Of a DNA stretch of 7,467 nt, positions 1 through 5,158 are shown one piece after another. The stretch is taken from assembly GCA_947460165.1 (NCBI GenBank), contig CANHKH010000163.1, forward strand, positions 1 through 7,467. Direction: 5' to 3'. This DNA is from Comamonadaceae bacterium. Lineage in GTDB: Bacteria > Pseudomonadota > Gammaproteobacteria > Burkholderiales > Burkholderiaceae_C. How positions within the stretch are numbered: position 1 is the stretch's first letter; each line of letters starts with the position of its first letter. The translations under genes were made by a program, and so were the position numbers. The notes under the pieces were generated by a model. It made no database searches. It was given only the letters and a program-made list of their open reading frames with translations, and was not told the origin of the DNA.

Positions 1-363
1 GACGGCGACCTTGACGACTACCAGCGCTACCTGCTTGAAGAAGCCAAGCGTCAACGCGCAGCAGCCCGCACGGCGGCGGTTGCGCCTGTGGTGGTGCAGG
101 CCCCAGCGCCTGCGCCCAAAGCCGCCGCCGTGCCAGCTTCTGCGCTGAAACCGCTGAAAAAAGAGTTTGAGCACATCGAGCAGCGCATGGCGGCCTTGAA
201 CGCCGATAAAGAGCAGCTGGAAGTCACCCTGGGCAGCAGCACCACGCCTGGTGCGCTGGCCGATGCAGGCAAACGCCTCAAAGCCATCACGCAAGAATTG
301 AGCACCCTGGAAGAGCGCTGGCTCACGCTGGGCGAGCAAATCGAGGCCGCCACGGCAGCCTGA
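1..363 (+). CDS. ABC-F family ATPase (YheS-like), C-terminal end, 5' truncated
   Basis: The frame is open from the first base and ends in TGA at 361-363, giving the last 120 residues of a larger protein. It opens with DGDLDDYQRYLLEE, which resembles the segment after the second ATP-binding cassette in ABC-F proteins such as E. coli YheS. An Ala/Pro-rich linker follows (about residues 20-45). Then comes a charged helical region (about 48-117) with spaced Leu and Glu/Lys/Arg, which fits the C-terminal coiled coil of this family. ABC-F proteins are cytoplasmic, lack membrane segments and act on the ribosome; some confer antibiotic resistance, but the YheS type is a housekeeping factor. The Walker motifs and signature lie outside the window, so the family call rests on the tail alone. 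A Uup-type paralogue is the main alternative. The gene converges on nlpD. Confidence 0.8.
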   Translation, partial: DGDLDDYQRYLLEEAKRQRAAARTAAVAPVVVQAPAPAPKAAAVPASALKPLKKEFEHIEQRMAALNADKEQLEVTLGSSTTPGALADAGKRLKAITQELSTLEERWLTLGEQIEAATAA

Positions 364-373
364 GTGGCTTGAT

Positions 374-411
374 GGGCTGGGCCCTGCAGGCGGCCGGTGC
401 GCCCTCAGCCC
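374..411. terminator. Weak inverted repeat between convergent genes
   Basis: GGGCTG (374-379) can pair with CAGCCC (406-411) around a 26-base loop. The pair lies between the stop of the ABC-F gene (363) and the stop of nlpD (424). No T-run follows on either strand, so this is at best a poor terminator. It is listed because it is the only visible structure in the convergent gap. Confidence 0.2.
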
Positions 412-423
412 TGGCAGGCCGAT

Positions 424-1359
424 TCAGCGTGCAGGCAAATAACGGGCTGGATCAACCGGCTTGCCCTTGCGGCGGATTTCAAAATGCAGCTTCACACGGT
501 CTGCATCGGTGCTGCCCATCTCGGCAATTTTTTGCCCCTGCTTGACCGCCTGATCTTCTTTGACCAACAAAGACTGGTTGTGGGCGTAAGCCGTGAGGTA
601 GGTGTTGTTGTGTTTGAGGATGACCAAGTTGCCATAACCGCGCAAACCGGCCCCAGCGTAGACCACGCGCCCATCAGCGGCGGCCAGCACCGCATCACCG
701 GCCCGCCCGCCAATGTCCACGCCTTTGTTTTTGATCTCGTCAAAACCGGCCAGGGTGGTGCCTCGCGCAGGCCAAATCCAGACCAATTCGTCCTCACCTG
801 CGGGGGCGCTGGCAGCAGTTGCAGGACTGGCGGCGCTGGGGGCCGTGCTGGCTGAACTGCTCGCTGCGGCTGCGGCTTCGGCGTTGCCGCCCGGTGCAGC
901 GGGCATGGCTGGACGGCTTGCGCTGCCCAAGGGCGCCGGCACGGCACCCCCCGGTGTGATGGGCCTGGCCACCACACCGTCGCCTTGCGGGGGCACCACG
1001 CGCAAAACCTCGCCAACTTCAATCAAGCTGGGGTTGTCAAGGTTGTTCCAACGCGCCACATCACGCCAGTTTTGCCCATTGTCCAGCGCAATGCGGATCA
1101 GTGTGTCGCCACGTTGCACCGTGTGAAAACCCGGTTTTCCCGCGTTCTCAAGGCCACGCAAAGGCTTGACAGGCTCTGTGGCCGAAGGCGCAGCCAAGAC
1201 TGGCGGGGGCGTTGCTGGGGGGGGTCGGCTGCCCGCAGTGGCACTCGGACGGCTGGTGCCACGGTCTTCAACAGGGGCTTTGCTAAGGGGGCGAGAGCTG
1301 CACGCCGTGAGCAAGGCCGCACACAGTGTCATCAAGGCCAGACCGGTCAAATTCTTCAC
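424..1359 (-). CDS. nlpD: NlpD-like outer-membrane lipoprotein, LysM plus degenerate LytM (M23) domain
   Basis: The product has 311 residues. A lipoprotein signal ends in lipobox LTAC with Cys20, and Ser at +2 favours the outer membrane. A LysM peptidoglycan-binding domain spans about 78-122. A long Ala/Pro/Ser-rich linker runs from about 125 to 190, and an M23/LytM domain from about 193 to 308 ends in DPARYLPAR. Two zinc-site positions of active M23 enzymes are lost: the first His of the HxxxD motif is Asn211 (Asp215 is kept), and the first His of HxH is Lys290 (His292 is kept). This matches E. coli NlpD, which has no hydrolase activity and instead activates the amidase AmiC at septation. 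The start is GTG at 1359. The next in-frame ATG, nine codons on, would remove the charged signal-peptide N-terminus. The gene follows pcm in the classic surE-pcm-nlpD order, but rpoS does not follow it here. Confidence 0.94.
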   Translation of the reverse strand: MKNLTGLALMTLCAALLTACSSRPLSKAPVEDRGTSRPSATAGSRPPPATPPPVLAAPSATEPVKPLRGLENAGKPGFHTVQRGDTLIRIALDNGQNWRDVARWNNLDNPSLIEVGEVLRVVPPQGDGVVARPITPGGAVPAPLGSASRPAMPAAPGGNAEAAAAASSSASTAPSAASPATAASAPAGEDELVWIWPARGTTLAGFDEIKNKGVDIGGRAGDAVLAAADGRVVYAGAGLRGYGNLVILKHNNTYLTAYAHNQSLLVKEDQAVKQGQKIAEMGSTDADRVKLHFEIRRKGKPVDPARYLPAR

Positions 1360-1409
1360 GGGCGCTTTCTAAGTGAAAAGGGGTATGGCTCGCAGCCCAA
1401 GACCCTCGC

Positions 1410-1434
1410 TGCCGCCCAGCACATGGGGGCGGCA
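1410..1434 (-). terminator. Stem-loop between pcm and nlpD
   Basis: TGCCGCCC (1410-1417) and GGGCGGCA (1427-1434) form a perfect 8-bp GC-rich stem with a 9-base loop. It starts 18 bases past the pcm stop and 50 bases before the nlpD GTG. No T-run follows in the direction of transcription (AGCGAGGGTC). An intrinsic terminator is therefore doubtful, and an mRNA processing or stability element is equally possible. The rest of the 93-base gap shows no promoter I would defend. Confidence 0.4.
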
Positions 1435-1452
1435 CGACATCAAAGCTGCGGG

Positions 1453-2271
1453 CTACAAGGTGCCTGATTTTAGAGGGACGAAGTGGACCGCTTCATGCCT
1501 GTTGTACACCAGACCCTGAGGGGTTTTGTCCACCACCATCAAGGCTTGAGATTGGGCGTCCACATGAACTGGCGCGACCAAGCGCCCGCCCATGGCCAAC
1601 TGCTCTGTCCAGGCAGCCGGAATGGCCTCGCCACCCGCGGCGGCAATGATGGCGGCATAAGGCGCGCCTTTGGCAAAGGCGAGCATGCCGTCGCCATAGA
1701 GCAGATGCAAATTGGGCAAGCGCAGCAGCCTGAGGTTGGCACGGGCCTTGTCATGCAGGCCGCGCAAGCGCTCAATGCTGTAGACCTCGGTGGCCAGTTG
1801 GGCCAGCAAGGCGGCCTGGTAGCCGCAGCCCGTGCCTATCTCCAACACCCGGCCCAAGGGCGACGGGCGCCCTTGTACCAGCAAAGCCAGCATGCGTGCC
1901 ACCACGCTGGGTTTGGAGATGGTCTGACCCAGGCCTATAGGCAAGCTGGTGTCTTCATATGCTTGGCCGACCAGGGCCGAATCGACAAAAAGATGGCGCT
2001 CCACCTTGTCCATGGCGGCCAGCACGCCAGCATCGTGTATGCCTAGCGCTGCAATTTTTTGCACCATGCCGCGCCGCACCGCCACGGAGTCCATGCCCAC
2101 CCCGCGGCTGGGGACGGAGGGGGGCGCCGGTTTGGCCAAGTGCTCGCGCGGCAAGCTGCTGGGCTTGGCCGCTTGCGGGAGCAGCTCGTCAAGCCGGGCG
2201 GGAAAACGCGGGCGCGCAAGGGCTTTGACAGGCTTCAGGGGCTTGTTGGGGCCCTGACCTGCTGCGCTCAT
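1453..2271 (-). CDS. pcm: Protein-L-isoaspartate O-methyltransferase
   Basis: This enzyme (EC 2.1.1.77) methylates L-isoaspartyl residues in aged proteins using S-adenosylmethionine, which starts their repair in the cytosol. The product has 272 residues. The family motifs are clear: LPIGLGQTIS (about 110-119), the SAM-binding stretch VLEIGTGCGYQ (about 142-152), YSIER (about 164-168), GDG (193-195), and a C-terminal FVPL. The start chosen is ATG at 2271, because it overlaps the surE stop as ATGA, typical of translational coupling. An in-frame ATG at 2310 would overlap surE by 43 bases. No clear ribosome binding site precedes 2271. E. coli Pcm is 208 residues. The extra roughly 60 residues here are N-terminal, rich in Pro, Lys and Arg, and lie before the conserved fold; an internal ATG at codon 60 (2094) would give an E. 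coli-sized protein. Confidence 0.95.
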   Translation of the reverse strand: MSAAGQGPNKPLKPVKALARPRFPARLDELLPQAAKPSSLPREHLAKPAPPSVPSRGVGMDSVAVRRGMVQKIAALGIHDAGVLAAMDKVERHLFVDSALVGQAYEDTSLPIGLGQTISKPSVVARMLALLVQGRPSPLGRVLEIGTGCGYQAALLAQLATEVYSIERLRGLHDKARANLRLLRLPNLHLLYGDGMLAFAKGAPYAAIIAAAGGEAIPAAWTEQLAMGGRLVAPVHVDAQSQALMVVDKTPQGLVYNRHEAVHFVPLKSGTL

Positions 2272-3056
2272 GCGGTGGTCCGGCTCAGGCTGTCGGCCGT
2301 CTGCGCCCAAAAAGGCAAGCGCTCGTGGTCGGTCAGATCGACTTGCAAAGGCGTGATGGACATAAAGCCTTGTGCAGTGGCGTGAAAATCTGTGCCTTCA
2401 CTGTCGTCTTTGGCTGGGCCTGCACTGCCTATCCAGTACATGGTTTCTCCGCGGGGGCTGGTCTGGGTGATGACCCGCTCGGCCGCGTGCCGGCGCCCCA
2501 GTCTGGCGATTTTCACGCCCTTGATCTGCTCGGCAGGCAAATTGGGAATGTTCACATTCAACAGCCAGGGCACGGCGCCAGCCGGACCCGCATTCGCGCT
2601 GGAGGCAATCGACGGCGCCAACTGCAGCACCATGTCCCGTGCCCGCTTGGCCGCCTCCTCAATGTGGCCCCAACCGCGCTCGGTTTGGGAAAACGCCATG
2701 GCCGGGATGCCAAACAAATAACCCTCCATGGCCGCGCCCACGGTGCCCGAGTAAATGGTGTCGTCGCCCATGTTGGCGCCATTGTTGATGCCCGAGACCA
2801 CCAAGTCAGGCCTGTAGCCCAGCAAACCCGTGAGCGCAATGTGCACGCAGTCCGCTGGCGTGCCATTGACGTACCTGAACCCATTGGCCGCGCGGTGCAC
2901 ATACATGGGCGAATGCAGGGTCAGGGCGTTGGACTTGGCGCTGTTGTTTTGCTCGGGTGCGACGACTTCCACATCGGCAATGCCTCGCAAGGCTTCATAA
3001 AGAGCCACTATGCCTGGCGCTTGGTAGCCATCGTCGTTGCTGATGAGGATTTTCAT
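2268..3056 (-). CDS. surE: 5'/3'-nucleotidase SurE (survival protein)
   Basis: SurE is a cytoplasmic metal-dependent phosphatase (EC 3.1.3.5) that dephosphorylates nucleoside monophosphates and, in E. coli, short polyphosphate. It is linked to stationary-phase survival. The product has 262 residues and starts MKILISNDDG. The four metal ligands line up with those of E. coli SurE: Asp8, Asp9, Ser39 (in NNSAKSN) and Asn91 (in VSGINNG). The NGTPADC (64-70) and DDTIYSGTVGAAMEG (98-112) blocks are also conserved. The frame extends upstream to 3134, but the family always starts at the MKIL-type strand, so ATG 3056 is chosen. There is no clear Shine-Dalgarno sequence. A TAGAAT box 7 bases upstream raises the possibility of a leaderless start. 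It is the first gene of surE-pcm-nlpD. Confidence 0.97.
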   Translation of the reverse strand: MKILISNDDGYQAPGIVALYEALRGIADVEVVAPEQNNSAKSNALTLHSPMYVHRAANGFRYVNGTPADCVHIALTGLLGYRPDLVVSGINNGANMGDDTIYSGTVGAAMEGYLFGIPAMAFSQTERGWGHIEEAAKRARDMVLQLAPSIASSANAGPAGAVPWLLNVNIPNLPAEQIKGVKIARLGRRHAAERVITQTSPRGETMYWIGSAGPAKDDSEGTDFHATAQGFMSITPLQVDLTDHERLPFWAQTADSLSRTTA

Positions 3057-3063
3057 GGGTCCG

Positions 3064-3069
3064 ATTCTA
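3064..3069 (-). promoter_or_regulatory. Possible -10 box for surE
   Basis: On the minus strand TAGAAT matches the sigma-70 consensus TATAAT at five of six positions. It lies 7 bases before the surE ATG, so transcription would begin at or next to the start codon and give a leaderless mRNA. No recognisable -35 hexamer sits 16-18 bases upstream, where the sequence is GC-rich and can fold. The evidence is one hexamer and its position. Confidence 0.3.
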
Positions 3070-3075
3070 CGGTCA

Positions 3076-3114
3076 GGCCGGCCCAGCGGAGGGTCTTGGC
3101 TGGCAACGCCGGCC
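3076..3114 (-). other. GC-rich imperfect hairpin upstream of surE
   Basis: GGCCGGC (3076-3082) pairs with GCCGGCC (3108-3114), and CCAGC (3083-3087) pairs with GCTGG (3099-3103). The 3' arm has a 4-base bulge at 3104-3107 and the loop is 11 bases. It ends 6 bases upstream of the candidate surE -10 box. It could end read-through from ureG or shape the surE promoter. There is no T-run on the minus strand. Confidence 0.35.
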
Positions 3115-3187
3115 GGGCGTGAGGCCCCAGGCACGGCAGTGTTTGCTTACGGGCAAGCTCCAACAAAGACAAGTTGACTTTTCCCCT

Positions 3188-3239
3188 GTGGCATCTGGCC
3201 TGCCGGCGATGGCTCGCCCGAGGCAAGGCCTGATGCCAC
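3188..3239 (-). terminator. Long hairpin just after ureG, probable transcript end or 3' stabiliser
   Basis: The structure begins 2 bases after the ureG stop codon. The outer stem GTGGCATC/GATGCCAC (3188-3195 with 3232-3239) is a perfect 8 bp. After a T-T mismatch come GGCCT/AGGCC (3197-3201 with 3226-3230), a one-base bulge, and GCC/GGC (3202-3204 with 3222-3224). The inner stem is GGCGA/TCGCC (3205-3209 with 3214-3218) with a 4-base loop. In total about 21 bp can pair. The bases that follow on the minus strand are AGGGGAAAAGTC, so the U-tract of a classical intrinsic terminator is missing. Confidence 0.55.
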
Positions 3240-3241
3240 CG

Positions 3242-3895
3242 TCAGTTCACCAGCATGCCCCGCTTTTGTATAAACCCGACCACCTCGTCCAGACCGTGCA
3301 GGGTTTTGAGGTTGGTCATCACCCAGGGGCGGGCCTGGCGGTTGGGGCGCATGCGGTCGGTGTCCACGCGCATGACCTCCAAGTCGGCGCCCACATGGGG
3401 GGCCAAATCGATTTTGTTGATGACGAACAAGTCGCTTTTGGTGATGCCAGGCCCGCCTTTGCGGGGAATTTTTTCGCCGGCGGCCACGTCGATGACATAA
3501 ATGGTCAGGTCGCTCAACTCGGGGCTGAAGGTGGCGGCCAGGTTGTCGCCTCCGCTTTCAATGAACACGATGTCGGCCTCGGGGAATTTTTCCAGCATGC
3601 GGTCAATCGCCTCCAAATTGATGGAGGCGTCCTCCCGAATGGCGGTGTGTGGGCAGCCGCCTGTCTCCACCCCCATGATGCGCTCGGCCGGCAAGGCGCC
3701 ACTGACCGTCAAAATGCGCTGGTCTTCCTTGGTGTAGATGTCGTTGGTGATGGCGATCAGGTCAAACTGGCTGCGCATGTGCTTGCACAGCATTTCCAGC
3801 AAAGTGGTTTTGCCCGAGCCCACAGGCCCGCCTATGCCCACGCGCAAAGGTGGGAGTTTTTTGCTGCGGCCAGGAATGTGGTGAAGTGCGGTCAT
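3242..3895 (-). CDS. ureG: Urease accessory GTPase UreG
   Basis: UreG is a SIMIBI-class GTPase. It receives nickel and, with UreF and UreH/UreD, uses GTP hydrolysis to deliver it to the urease active site in the cytoplasm. The 217-residue product shows the P-loop GGPVGSGKTT (22-31), the nickel-binding CPH motif (Cys81-His83) in ETGGCPHTA, ESGGDN (113-118), and the guanine-specificity motif NKID (160-163). Its length is close to the family norm of about 205. The ATG at 3895 overlaps the ureF stop as ATGA. With no Shine-Dalgarno sequence visible, translation is probably coupled to ureF. It is the last gene of the operon, and a large hairpin follows its stop codon. Confidence 0.98.
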   Translation of the reverse strand: MTALHHIPGRSKKLPPLRVGIGGPVGSGKTTLLEMLCKHMRSQFDLIAITNDIYTKEDQRILTVSGALPAERIMGVETGGCPHTAIREDASINLEAIDRMLEKFPEADIVFIESGGDNLAATFSPELSDLTIYVIDVAAGEKIPRKGGPGITKSDLFVINKIDLAPHVGADLEVMRVDTDRMRPNRQARPWVMTNLKTLHGLDEVVGFIQKRGMLVN

Positions 3896-4575
3896 GATCG
3901 AAAAAGTCTGGAGTATTGGGTTTCGTGGCGGGCCGACAAAATGGCCAGCATGGGGGAAAAAGCCTGCAGGGTGCCCACGGTGCGGCCAAGCGCCGTGTCA
4001 ATTGCTTCAGGGATGGCGCGGGCCAGCACGGCCAACATGCGCTGCCCGCTGTTTTGGCCCAGAGGCACGGCCTTGAGAGCAGCTTGCGTCATGTTTTCGC
4101 ACCAACCAAAGGCGTAGGCCTGCAAGGCATCAGTCAGAGACGCGCCTGTGCCCGACAAGGCCAGGGCATAGGCCATGGGGTAGCTGGGCGGCAAGCTGGC
4201 CAGCAAGTGCAAGGACTCAGGGCTGGCGTGCTGCAGGTTGCGCGCCCAGTCCAACAAAGAGCGGCCCATTTGCTCAGCCTGTAAGCGCATTTCAAAGCTT
4301 TCACGGCTGCTCAGCACCCAGGTGCTCAAGGCTTTTAAGCGCGGCTCGTCCAAGGTCTGCCAGGCCGGGATGGCCAAGGCCATGGCCGCCATGTCGCCCC
4401 GCGCCTGGGTCAGCAGCAGTTGGTCGCGCAGCCATGCCGTGCAGCTGGCCTCGTCATGCACTAGGCCGTGGTCGATGGCGGCTTCCAGCCCTTCAGAGTA
4501 GGAAAAGCCCCCCACCGGCAAGGCCGGCGAGGCCAGCCAGATCAGCTGCAGCAGGCTGTGGATGTCAGTGGCCAT
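3892..4575 (-). CDS. ureF: Urease accessory protein UreF
   Basis: UreF joins UreH/UreD and UreG in the complex that docks on apo-urease and gates nickel insertion. The product has 227 residues, close to the usual length of about 225, and is largely helical. It carries the family hallmarks SPALPVGGFSYSEGLE (16-31), PLGQNSGQRM (171-180) and a C-terminal RHETQYSRLFRS (216-227). The start chosen is ATG 4575 (MATDIHSLLQL), which overlaps the ureE stop by 11 bases. The frame stays open to 4683 with several more ATGs. That extension is the out-of-frame reading of the ureE His-tail repeats (Met/Thr/Asp repeats) and does not look like UreF. No strong ribosome binding site precedes 4575, so coupling to ureE is likely. 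Confidence 0.96.
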   Translation of the reverse strand: MATDIHSLLQLIWLASPALPVGGFSYSEGLEAAIDHGLVHDEASCTAWLRDQLLLTQARGDMAAMALAIPAWQTLDEPRLKALSTWVLSSRESFEMRLQAEQMGRSLLDWARNLQHASPESLHLLASLPPSYPMAYALALSGTGASLTDALQAYAFGWCENMTQAALKAVPLGQNSGQRMLAVLARAIPEAIDTALGRTVGTLQAFSPMLAILSARHETQYSRLFRS

Positions 4576-5158
4576 GGGGGTGGTCATGGTCATGAGCATG
4601 GCCGTGCCCATGACCATGGTCGTGTCCATGACCATGGTCGTGTCCATGACCATGATCGTGGCTGTGACCAGGCCCACCCCCATGGTCGTGGCCCATCATG
4701 GCCGACTCACCGTAGGCCCCGGTTTCGGGCTCAAAAGGCTGCAGCTCCTCGCTCACCGTCAGGTGCATGGCGCGCAGCAAATCGGCCAGCACATGGTCGG
4801 GCTCAATTTGCAGGCACTGCGGCTGCAGCTCAATCGGAACATGCCGATTGCCCAGGTGGTAGGCCGCCCGCATCAGGTCAAAGGGGCTGCCGTGCTGCGT
4901 GCAAAAGGTGATGCGCAGCACTTTTTGCAGGGCGGCCTCCACGCGCACCAAGGAGCCGTCTTCGGCCACCAGCACATCGCCGCCGCGCAGCACATGGCCT
5001 CTGGGCAAAAACACCCCCAGTGCGCGGCCGGTGCTGTCGGTGGCGTCAAAGCGGCTTTTGCAGCGGGTGTCCCAGTCCAGCGTGACCGAGGCGCTGCGCG
5101 CCAACAGGACTTTGGCCAGTCCCCGGCCTTGGGGCATGCGTTTGGAGCAGATCAGCAT
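4565..5158 (-). CDS. ureE: Urease nickel metallochaperone UreE with long His tail
   Basis: UreE is a dimeric cytoplasmic chaperone that binds nickel and passes it to UreG. The 197-residue product has the N-terminal UreE domain (about 1-75, with LPRGHVLRGGDVL at 51-63) and the metal-binding domain (about 78-148). In the latter, HLGNRHVP holds His106, which aligns with the conserved interface nickel ligand His96 of Klebsiella UreE. Residues 157-197 form a tail with 19 His in 41 positions. From His165 to His197 every second residue is His, alternating with Gly, Asp, Ser, Ala or Pro. The start is ATG 5158, fused to the ureC stop as TGATG. Its MLICSKRM lines up with MLYLTQRL of Klebsiella UreE, which supports it over the ATG at 5137. 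The tail is encoded partly by 18-bp DNA repeats. Confidence 0.96.
   Translation of the reverse strand: MLICSKRMPQGRGLAKVLLARSASVTLDWDTRCKSRFDATDSTGRALGVFLPRGHVLRGGDVLVAEDGSLVRVEAALQKVLRITFCTQHGSPFDLMRAAYHLGNRHVPIELQPQCLQIEPDHVLADLLRAMHLTVSEELQPFEPETGAYGESAMMGHDHGGGPGHSHDHGHGHDHGHGHDHGHGHGHAHDHDHPHGH
4609..4662 (-). repeat. 18-bp tandem repeats encoding the UreE His tail
   Basis: Two identical 18-bp copies (4609-4626 and 4627-4644; plus-strand unit CATGACCATGGTCGTGTC) are followed by a third with two mismatches (4645-4662). Shorter, more diverged CATG-containing units flank them on both sides. Each unit encodes six residues of alternating His with Gly/Asp, so gain or loss of a unit keeps both ureE and the downstream overlap with ureF in frame. 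Confidence 0.9.

Noticed and set aside
397..855. A + strand frame of 152 codons opposite nlpD.
   Set aside because: It is a shadow of the nlpD M23 domain. It has no ribosome binding site or domain, and it falls in a convergent arrangement already explained.
2272..2310. A 13-codon N-terminal extension of pcm.
   Set aside because: It would overlap surE by 43 bases, while ATG 2271 makes a standard ATGA junction.
3057..3134. A 26-codon N-terminal extension of surE.
   Set aside because: SurE proteins begin at the MKIL-type strand carrying the DD metal site. The extension reads through the GC-rich hairpin region.
3173..3201. A TTGACT hexamer on the + strand, considered as the -35 of a + strand promoter.
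   Set aside because: No plausible -10 lies 16-18 bases downstream, and no + strand gene follows.
3119..4117. A 332-codon + strand frame across ureG and ureF.
   Set aside because: It is antisense to two well-supported genes, low in complexity and without motifs.
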